Below are positions 58,442-64,000 of a stretch of 64,000 nt of DNA, piece after piece. The first letter of the stretch is position 1; every line of letters begins with the position of its first letter. The notes beneath the pieces are model-generated. The model worked only from the letters and a program-made list of their open reading frames with translations. It ran no database searches and was not told the DNA's origin. The position numbers were made by a program, and so were the translations under genes. Location: positions 992,001 to 1,056,000 of the forward strand of contig JBMNFF010000001.1 of the NCBI GenBank assembly GCA_050949165.1, in the 5' to 3' direction. This stretch comes from DAIOXA01 sp050949165. Lineage in GTDB: Bacteria; Bacillota; Proteinivoracia; UBA4975.

Positions 58442-59991
58442 ATGGCTTTACCCCCTTCGACGACGCCGGTCTGGCGCTTGGAGCCGGCCATGTACAAGCC
58501 CAACTCCTGGGCGGTAATGTCCTGAGGATTGAGGTCGGCGACGATGGAACCTTCATAAATCACCAGGATTCTGTCGCTGAGATTCATGACCTCGTCCAAT
58601 TCAAGGCTGACCAGGAGCACGGCCTTGCCGGAATCCCGCTGCCTGACCAGCTGCTGGTGAATGTATTCGATGGCGCCGACATCCAGGCCCCGGGTGGGCT
58701 GGACGGCGATGAGGAGATCGGGATTGCGGTCGATTTCCCGGGCGACAATTGCCTTTTGCTGATTGCCCCCGGACATGCTCCGGGCGGAGGTGTAAGCCCC
58801 CCGACCGCTGCGGATGTCGAACTTATCGATTAGGGTATCGGCATAGGCGTAAATATTGTCATAGCGCAGGAACCCGTACCTCTGAAACTGGGGTTGAAAG
58901 TAGCTTTGCAGAACCAGGTTTTCCGCCAGGCTGTAATCCAGGACCAGACCGTGTTTATGCCGATCCTCTGGGATATGGGCCATGCCGTGGGTGTTGCGAT
59001 AGCGGATACTCTTCCTGGTCACATCCCGGCCCAATAGCTCGATGCTGCCGCCATCGGGGGCAATGAGACCGGTCAGGGCGTAGACCAATTCCGATTGGCC
59101 GTTGCCCTCGATGCCGGCGATACACACAATCTCGCCCCGGCGCACCATAAAGCTGACTGCGTCCACCATCTTCTTGGTCTGGCCCTGGCGCCGGGAATGG
59201 ACGGTGAGCTTGTCCACCTGCAGCACCGGTTCGCCCGGCTCCTTGGCGGCCAACTCGATGTTCAGGTTGACCTTGCGCCCCACCATCATTTCCGATAGGG
59301 TCTCCTTGTCGGTGACGGCCACGTCCACCACGCCTATGAGCTTGCCCCGGCGCAGGACGGTGCAGCGATCGGCCACCGCCTTAATTTCGTTAAGCTTGTG
59401 AGTGATAAAGATGATGGACTTGCCCTCCGCCGCCAGGCTCCGCATGATATTCATCAATTCTTCGATCTCCTGGGGCGTCAGCACCGCCGTGGGTTCGTCC
59501 AGGATGAGGATTTCGTTCTCCCGGTACAGCATCTTGAGAATCTCCACCCGCTGCTGCATGCCCACTGAGATATCGGAAATCAGGGCATCGGGATCCACCC
59601 GCAGGCCGTACTGTTCGCTTAAGCTAAGGACCTTTTCCCGGGCCTCATCCATCTTGAGAATGCCGCCCTTGACAGTCTCGGCGCCCAGGACGATGTTCTG
59701 AAGGACAGTAAAATTCTCCACCAGCATGAAGTGCTGGTGGACCATGCCTATTCCCAGGGCATTGGCCTCCCGGGGGCCGGCAATTTGGACTTCCTTGCCC
59801 CGGAGCTTGATCTGGCCCCGCTCCGGTTGGTAGAGTCCGAAGAGCACGTTCATCAGGGTCGACTTGCCCGCTCCGTTTTCACCCAGCAGGGCGTGAATTT
59901 CCCCTTTTTTGACCTGGAGCGTTACGTCGTCGTTGGCAACAATGCCGGGAAACTCCTTGGTGATGTCCAGCATTTCAATAATATAATCCAC
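58438..59991 (-). CDS. nucleoside-type ABC transporter, dual ATPase (NupO-like)
   Basis: A 517-residue protein with two ABC domains in tandem: first LLGENGAGKSTLMNVLFGLY with VGMQQRVEILK and ILDEPTAVLTPQE; second IAGIEGNGQSELVYALTGL with MSGGNQQKAIVAREI and PTRGLDVGAIEYI. The N-terminus VDYIIEMLDITKEFPGIVANDDVTLQ matches YufO/NupO. The GTG at 59991 follows AGGAGGG with 6-base spacing; the ATG at 59973 is less likely. It energises uptake of nucleosides bound by the lipoprotein. Confidence 0.92.
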   Translation of the reverse strand: MDYIIEMLDITKEFPGIVANDDVTLQVKKGEIHALLGENGAGKSTLMNVLFGLYQPERGQIKLRGKEVQIAGPREANALGIGMVHQHFMLVENFTVLQNIVLGAETVKGGILKMDEAREKVLSLSEQYGLRVDPDALISDISVGMQQRVEILKMLYRENEILILDEPTAVLTPQEIEELMNIMRSLAAEGKSIIFITHKLNEIKAVADRCTVLRRGKLIGVVDVAVTDKETLSEMMVGRKVNLNIELAAKEPGEPVLQVDKLTVHSRRQGQTKKMVDAVSFMVRRGEIVCIAGIEGNGQSELVYALTGLIAPDGGSIELLGRDVTRKSIRYRNTHGMAHIPEDRHKHGLVLDYSLAENLVLQSYFQPQFQRYGFLRYDNIYAYADTLIDKFDIRSGRGAYTSARSMSGGNQQKAIVAREIDRNPDLLIAVQPTRGLDVGAIEYIHQQLVRQRDSGKAVLLVSLELDEVMNLSDRILVIYEGSIVADLNPQDITAQELGLYMAGSKRQTGVVEGGKAI

Positions 59992-60103
59992 ATAATCCCT
60001 CCTGACCCCATGCAAATATACAATTGAGTATTTATTAAGCCAAATTAATAATATCACGAACCCCAATTAACATCAATGAGAAGAGGGGAAGCATCAGCAG
60101 CGA

Positions 60104-60136
60104 AAAAAATCTGGGACTTGGCTGGCCAAGTCCCAG
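60104..60136 (-). terminator. terminator between BMP lipoprotein and ATPase genes
   Basis: CTGGGACTTGG (60111-60121) pairs perfectly with CCAAGTCCCAG (60126-60136); on the minus strand it is followed by ATTTTTTT. It lies between the lipoprotein and the rest of the operon and may lower expression of the membrane subunits relative to the binding protein. Confidence 0.88.
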
Positions 60137-60146
60137 AAAATACTAT

Positions 60147-61265
60147 CTAATCCACCAAGGTGACCTTGACGATCTTGGTGCCAAGCCCAGTGGCGTCTTC
60201 AACATCGGTATCCTTGAGCAGGGAGATGGAGCCGTCCACCAGTTTGGAGTAGATCTCGTCATAATCTGCCTGGGTGAAGGTATTGAACTTGGAGTTCTCC
60301 ATGGGCAGGCCCACGCCGTCCACAGCGGCATCCAGGGTGACGATTTCGCCACCGGGGAAGGAGCCGTCATAGAAGGCGGCAATGCCGTCGTATACGGAGA
60401 TGGCCAGCTGCTTCATGGCAGAGGTGATGACGGTGGGGGATTCGGCGGACTGGTCGACGTCGACGCCGATGACGGCGGTACCTGCTTCTTCAGCAGCGGC
60501 CATGACGGAGTTTCCAACGGCGCCGCCGCAGGCGAAGATTACTTCGATGCCAGAGTTGTACCAGGAAGCGGCCAGAGCCTTAGCTTCGGGAGTGGCATCA
60601 AAGCCGCCGGTATAGTGATAGAACAGGTCGATGGAGCCGATACCCAATTCTTCTGCCGCCAATTCGGCGCCCTGGACGAAACCGTAGCCAAAGCGGATAA
60701 CGGCGGGAACAGCCATGCCTCCCATGAAGCCCAGCTTGGTATAGCCGTCCTTGACAGCGGCATAGCCTGCCAGGAAGCCGGCCTGCTCTTCTGCATAGAA
60801 GACAGAGTAGACATTGTCGTTGACCACAGGAGTGTAGTCGCCGGCGTGGGGATAGCCGTCCAGGATGATGAACTGAATATCGGGGTAGAGGTCCTGGGCC
60901 TCGAAGATAGCGGGCTCAAACAAGAAGCCGGGGCAAACCACCAGCTTGGCTCCGCCCTCAACCGCCAGATCGATGGCGTCCAGATAAGCGGTAGTGGTCT
61001 TTTCTGCTGGCTGATAGTATTTGTAAGTAATGTCCTTTTCCTCGGCGTACTTCTTCAGGCCTTCCCAGGCGCCCTGGTTAAAGGACTTGTCGTCGATGGT
61101 CCCGATGTCGGTGACCAATGCCAATTCATAGCCCTCATCCTGGGGATCGGTGCCGGGGTCGGTGCCGGGGTCGGTACCAGGGTCAGTACCTGGATCTTTG
61201 GGTCCACAAGCGGCAAGAGGCAGCACCAATGCCAATGCCAGCAGCACAACAAGGAACTTCTTCAA
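60147..61265 (-). CDS. BMP-family nucleoside-binding lipoprotein (NupN-like)
   Basis: A 372-residue lipoprotein: signal MKKFLVVLLALALVLPLAACG (lipobox Cys20) followed by a short PGTD repeat linker and the BMP (Bmp/PnrA) domain: VTDIGTIDDKSFNQGAWEGLKKYAEE, VYSVFYAEEQAGFLAGYAAV, GFMGGMAVPAVIRFGYGFVQGAE and VDQSAESPTVITSAMK. BMP lipoproteins bind purine nucleosides. The TTG at 61265 follows AGGAGGG. It is the first gene of the operon, separated from the ATPase by a terminator, as often seen for excess binding protein. Confidence 0.93.
   Translation of the reverse strand: MKKFLVVLLALALVLPLAACGPKDPGTDPGTDPGTDPGTDPQDEGYELALVTDIGTIDDKSFNQGAWEGLKKYAEEKDITYKYYQPAEKTTTAYLDAIDLAVEGGAKLVVCPGFLFEPAIFEAQDLYPDIQFIILDGYPHAGDYTPVVNDNVYSVFYAEEQAGFLAGYAAVKDGYTKLGFMGGMAVPAVIRFGYGFVQGAELAAEELGIGSIDLFYHYTGGFDATPEAKALAASWYNSGIEVIFACGGAVGNSVMAAAEEAGTAVIGVDVDQSAESPTVITSAMKQLAISVYDGIAAFYDGSFPGGEIVTLDAAVDGVGLPMENSKFNTFTQADYDEIYSKLVDGSISLLKDTDVEDATGLGTKIVKVTLVD
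61144..61191 (-). repeat. four tandem 12-base repeats coding PGTD
   Basis: Four imperfect copies of GG(A/G)TC(G/A)GT(G/A)CC-type 12-mers, coding for (PGTD)4 in the linker just after the lipoprotein cysteine. Such linkers often vary in number between strains. Confidence 0.75.
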
Positions 61266-61303
61266 AATACACCCTCCTATTTTGGATTCTTTACTGCCCT
61301 AGT

Positions 61304-61332
61304 ACTATACTATAGATGCGACAATTTTACAA
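61304..61332 (-). promoter_or_regulatory. promoter of the BMP/nucleoside ABC operon
   Basis: On the minus strand TTGTAA (61327-61332), a 17-base spacer and TATAGT (61304-61309). Transcription would begin near 61297, about 30 bases upstream of the TTG start. Confidence 0.72.
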
Positions 61333-61366
61333 TATCTATTTGGCACCAGCGGAAAGAGAAGGTCCT

Positions 61367-61404
61367 AAAAAAAGAACCCACACCGTGCAGGCACGATGTG
61401 GGTT
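61367..61404 (-). terminator. terminator after the oligopeptide-ABC gene run
   Basis: AACCCACACCGTGC (61375-61388) pairs with GCACGATGTGGGTT (61391-61404), with a short loop; on the minus strand CTTTTTTT follows. It ends the transcript of the small membrane protein gene just upstream. Confidence 0.88.
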
Positions 61405-61418
61405 TACAGGTGGCGACA

Positions 61419-61622
61419 CTAGCGCAGGAAGAGCAGATAGATCAGGCCAAAGAACACTCCCAACATGGCCAGCAGGGGCAATCCCAGGGAGAGGAAGGCC
61501 GCGATGAGCATGGCTGGAAGGTCGCCCTTTTCCAGACCCGTCTCTTCTATCCTGCGGTAGTGCTCGTCAATCTCTTGGGGAGTCTTACTCTTAGGCAGAC
61601 GCTCCCTTAGTTTCTTGAACAA
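61419..61622 (-). CDS. small membrane protein at end of oligopeptide ABC operon
   Basis: A 67-residue protein with a charged N-terminal helix (LPKSKTPQEIDEHYRRIEE) and a hydrophobic C-terminal segment (PAMLIAAFLSLGLPLLAMLGVFFGLIYLLFLR split in one or two passes). It overlaps the end of the ATPase gene by about 30 bases. TTG 61622 has GAGGTG at good spacing; GTG 61631 and ATG 61661 are alternatives. Family unknown. Confidence 0.6.
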   Translation of the reverse strand: MFKKLRERLPKSKTPQEIDEHYRRIEETGLEKGDLPAMLIAAFLSLGLPLLAMLGVFFGLIYLLFLR

Positions 61623-63123
61623 CTCCTTCACCTCTGTCCAGCGGATAGTGGCAGGCCACAAAATGTCCGGGCTTCAGCTCTCTCCACTCAGGCACGATGG
61701 TCTTGCACTTGTCGGTGGCATACTTGCACCGGGTGTGGAACTTGCAACCGCTGGGCGGGAAAATCGGGCTGGGGATATCCCCTTCGATGGTGACCAGTTG
61801 CTTTTTAGACTCGTCTTCGGTGGTGGGTATCGCCTCCAGCAGAGCCTCGGTATAGGGATGCAGGGGATCTTTAAAGATTACATCCGAACTGGCCAGCTCC
61901 ACCATGGCGCCCAGGTACATGACGGCGATGCGGTCGCTGATAAACTTGACGGTGCTGAGGTCGTGGGAAATGAAGAGATAGGTCAAGTCCTCTTGCTCCT
62001 TGAGGTCTATGAGCAGGTTGATAATCTGGGACTGAATGGAGACGTCCAGAGCGCTGACGGCCTCATCACAGACCACGAACTTGGGCATGACGGACAGGGC
62101 CCGGGCGATGCCGATCCGCTGCCGCTGCCCCCCTGAGAACTGGTGGGGATAGCGGTGAATCATATAATGCTGAAGGCCGCATTTTTCCATGAGCTCCAGG
62201 ACGTACTTCTCCAGGATTTCGCTGCCCCGCTTAAAGATATTATGCGCAGTCAGGGCCTCGCTTATCAGCTGGCCGACGGTAAGGCGGGGGTTCAGGGAAG
62301 AATAGGGGTCCTGGAAAATAACCTGCAGTTCCCGGCGCAGCACCCGCATCTCGCCATTGGTCAACTGGGCCAGGTCAATGCCCTCGTCCAGTTGTTCCTC
62401 CAATTGCTGGAAGCCCTCGAGATTGGCATACTTGGCCCGGAGTTCTTCCAGCGCCGCCCGCTTTTCATTGAGGGCGGCTTCTGCCGGGGCCAGTTTCTCT
62501 TTGAGGCTGGCGATTTCCTCGTCAAACCTGGCCAAATCCCGCTTGTCAATTTCGGTCATACCCTCTTTAGCGGCCAGAGTATCCCGTTTCAGGGTCAGGT
62601 CCGCCAGCTGATCCGCCAGGTCGACGTGCAAGGCGGCGGCATCGAACTCTTCCAGGAGGACCCGGGTCACCAGATTCAGGTCATCGGCCAGGACCAGGCC
62701 GCCGGCAATGCGGACGGCATCCGCATATCTCTGCACGGCCTTGCGCACATGCTTGTCTTCCTTGGCCTTTTCCTCAAATTTATCGCCCAATTCGGCGGCC
62801 AGTTGCTTGTACCTGGCGACGATCTTGGCCAAATTCTTGATGGTCCGCTTGACATACTTAGGCTTGAACTCTTCCAGAGTCCTTCCGTAATAGAGCACGG
62901 TGCCGGCTGTCTGGCGATACAGTTGGAGAATTACCCGGCCCAGGGTGGACTTGCCGCAGCCGCTCTCGCCGACCAGGCCGAAGGTCTCGCCCTTGTAAAT
63001 CTCCATGTTGATGCCTTCATTGGCCCGGACGTACAGCTGCTCTTTCTGGAAGATGGACCTCTTCTTCAGGGGAAAATAATGGGTCAAATTCTCGACGCGA
63101 ATTAAAGCTTGCTTATTCTCCAC
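61591..63123 (-). CDS. oligopeptide ABC transporter ATPase (OppF-type) with large coiled-coil insertion
   Basis: A 510-residue OppF-like ATPase, while relatives have 310-340. The usual parts are all present: Walker A VGESGCGKST (52-60), Q-loop VIFQDPYSSLNP (Gln271), signature SGGQRQRIGIARAL, Walker B FVVCDEAVSALD, and the C-terminal oligopeptide-family cysteine cluster CKFHTRCKYATDKC. Between Walker A and Q-loop, residues about 86-255 are an extra charged, helical region (KRTIKNLAKIVARYKQLAAEL, DLARFDEEIASLKEKLAPAE), most likely an antiparallel coiled coil. GTG 63123 has GGGAG upstream. It pairs with the upstream OppD-like gene (11-base overlap). Confidence 0.9.
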   Translation of the reverse strand: MENKQALIRVENLTHYFPLKKRSIFQKEQLYVRANEGINMEIYKGETFGLVGESGCGKSTLGRVILQLYRQTAGTVLYYGRTLEEFKPKYVKRTIKNLAKIVARYKQLAAELGDKFEEKAKEDKHVRKAVQRYADAVRIAGGLVLADDLNLVTRVLLEEFDAAALHVDLADQLADLTLKRDTLAAKEGMTEIDKRDLARFDEEIASLKEKLAPAEAALNEKRAALEELRAKYANLEGFQQLEEQLDEGIDLAQLTNGEMRVLRRELQVIFQDPYSSLNPRLTVGQLISEALTAHNIFKRGSEILEKYVLELMEKCGLQHYMIHRYPHQFSGGQRQRIGIARALSVMPKFVVCDEAVSALDVSIQSQIINLLIDLKEQEDLTYLFISHDLSTVKFISDRIAVMYLGAMVELASSDVIFKDPLHPYTEALLEAIPTTEDESKKQLVTIEGDIPSPIFPPSGCKFHTRCKYATDKCKTIVPEWRELKPGHFVACHYPLDRGEGVVQETKGASA

Positions 63124-64000
63124 TGTTTCTCACTCCCTTCCGAGGATAGAAGCATCTCACCGACTGCACGGGACTGACCGCGGTCAAATCTGGCGCCTCC
63201 TGATGGCACCTGGCGGTGGCGTACTTGCAGCGGGGAGCAAATTTACAGCCTACGGGCAAATCCAGGGGGTGGGGAACCGCGCCTGGAATAGCCTCCAGGC
63301 GGTCGCCCTGGTTGCTGCTGAGAAGGGGAATGGAGAGCAACAGCGCCTCGGTGTAGGGATGAGAAAAGTCACTGCGATCCTTGAAGATATAATCGACAGG
63401 TGCAGTTTCCACCACTTCCCCACAGTACATGACCGCAACATCGTCAGCCATCTGGTTGATAACGCCCAGGTCGTGGGTGATGAACATGATGGAGGCGTTA
63501 AATTCATCCTTGAGCTCGTTCATCAGGCGCAGGATCTGGGCCTGGATGGTGACGTCCAGCGCGGTGGTGGGCTCGTCTGCAATCAACAGTTTGGGCCGGC
63601 AAGCCAGGGCGATGGCAATCATCACCCGCTGGCGCATACCGCCAGAAAGTTGGTGGGGATACTGATGCACGACTTCCTCGGGGTTGGGAATCTTGACAGC
63701 CCGCAGCATTTCAATGGAGTGCTCGTGGGCCTGCTTCTTGGTCAGGCCCTGGTGCAGCATCAGCACCTCGCTGATCTGCCTGCTGACGGTAAAGACCGGG
63801 TTCAGGGAAGTCATTGGTTCCTGAAAGATCATGGAGATGGCGTTACCCCGAATTTCATAGAGTTCTTCCCGCTTGAGGGTGGAAATTACCTTGCCATCAA
63901 AGATAATTTCCCCTTCATAGATTTTTTGGTTGGGTTCAAACAACTGAAGAATACTCAGGGCCATCTGGCTCTTGCCGCTGCCGGACTCGCCGACGACGCC
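63113..64000 (-). CDS. oligopeptide ABC transporter ATPase (OppD-type), partial
   Basis: The visible 295 residues run from inside Walker A ([18 protein letters not shown] at the right window edge) to the C-terminus. The Q-loop [16 protein letters not shown], signature [14 protein letters not shown], Walker [13 protein letters not shown] and the cysteine-rich [14 protein letters not shown] end fit OppD/DppD. The 5' end, any binding protein and the permeases lie beyond the window. It lacks the large insertion seen in its OppF partner. Confidence 0.92.
   Translation of the reverse strand, partial: GVVGESGSGKSQMALSILQLFEPNQKIYEGEIIFDGKVISTLKREELYEIRGNAISMIFQEPMTSLNPVFTVSRQISEVLMLHQGLTKKQAHEHSIEMLRAVKIPNPEEVVHQYPHQLSGGMRQRVMIAIALACRPKLLIADEPTTALDVTIQAQILRLMNELKDEFNASIMFITHDLGVINQMADDVAVMYCGEVVETAPVDYIFKDRSDFSHPYTEALLLSIPLLSSNQGDRLEAIPGAVPHPLDLPVGCKFAPRCKYATARCHQEAPDLTAVSPVQSVRCFYPRKGVRNSGE

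Noticed and set aside
61144..61191. CRISPR-like tandem array
   Set aside because: The 12-base repeats are contiguous without spacers and lie in frame in a lipoprotein linker.

Overview
The window is GC-rich, densely coding DNA from a Gram-positive bacterium of the Bacillota, most likely a clostridial-type anaerobic lineage. Signs of this are strong AGGAGG-type ribosome binding sites, frequent TTG and GTG starts, tight overlapping operons, intrinsic terminators with U-tracts, three Firmicutes-style riboswitches (cobalamin, M-box magnesium and a probable ydaO/yuaA c-di-AMP element), CWB2 cell-wall-binding repeats, a NupNOPQ-type nucleoside importer, a CotJC-like manganese catalase and a CD3324-type small DNA-binding protein. 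No rRNA, tRNA, CRISPR array, prophage or replication origin was seen. The first ~650 bases and the aminoglycoside-phosphotransferase-like gene (11.4-12.2 kb) look more AT-rich than the rest.

Layout. 0-6.4 kb: a partial unknown gene, a Phd-Uma2 fusion, an ABC-2 exporter (ATPase plus two permeases) behind a clear sigma-A promoter, nagA and a PHP-domain phosphoesterase, then a 108-base palindromic element with perfect 30-bp arms. 6.5-11.4 kb: back-to-back riboswitch units, a cobalamin-riboswitch BtuFCD operon leftward and an M-box mgtE gene rightward, their -35 boxes only 6 bases apart. 11.4-15 kb: a leftward operon behind a probable c-di-AMP riboswitch with two DUF1538 membrane proteins and two short PII-like proteins, followed by YccF and an APH-like kinase. 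15-18.7 kb: a copper ATPase with three metal-binding domains and a CsoR-like operator, then a DUF368 (PopT) lipid-carrier flippase. 18.8-22.2 kb: a tiny zinc-ribbon gene, a DEAD-box helicase, a nitroreductase and a REP-associated tyrosine transposase (RAYT) with its REP hairpins. 22.1-32 kb: prolyl oligopeptidase, EamA exporter, phosphodiesterase, VOC protein, thrC-thrB, Ric/ScdA iron-sulfur repair protein, AAA ATPase, VanX-like dipeptidase, PhzF and an HD phosphohydrolase.

32-40.3 kb: a 1015-residue protein with an N-terminal GNAT domain behind a structured leader and terminator, two tandem cyclophilins (one a lipoprotein) and a secreted subtilase with CWB2 repeats. 40.3-47.2 kb: a frameshifted small gene, DUF3795, EamA, sirtuin, an RsmC-like methyltransferase with nth and a GNAT gene, and membrane or secreted proteins. 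47.2-51.3 kb: a leftward cluster of an orphan N6-adenine DNA methylase, two other methyltransferase-like proteins and a zinc ribbon. 51.4-56.2 kb: a PIG-L-like protein with an altered metal motif, a PTS EIICB permease, manganese catalase, CD3324-type regulator and M29 aminopeptidase. 56.4-64 kb: a complete nucleoside-type ABC operon (lipoprotein, ATPase, two permeases), then a small membrane protein and two oligopeptide-ABC ATPases, one with a large coiled-coil insertion; the last gene runs off the right edge.

Themes that tie genes together: metal and corrinoid homeostasis (BtuFCD, MgtE, CopA) under direct RNA or metal sensing; amino-sugar and peptide use (NagA, PTS, oligopeptide ABC, POP, M29 aminopeptidase, VanX-like); and stress or redox repair (Ric, Mn catalase, nitroreductase). 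The most promising undescribed unit is the c-di-AMP-riboswitch DUF1538/PII operon. The orphan methylase cluster, the GNAT megaprotein with its leader and the coiled-coil OppF are further candidates.
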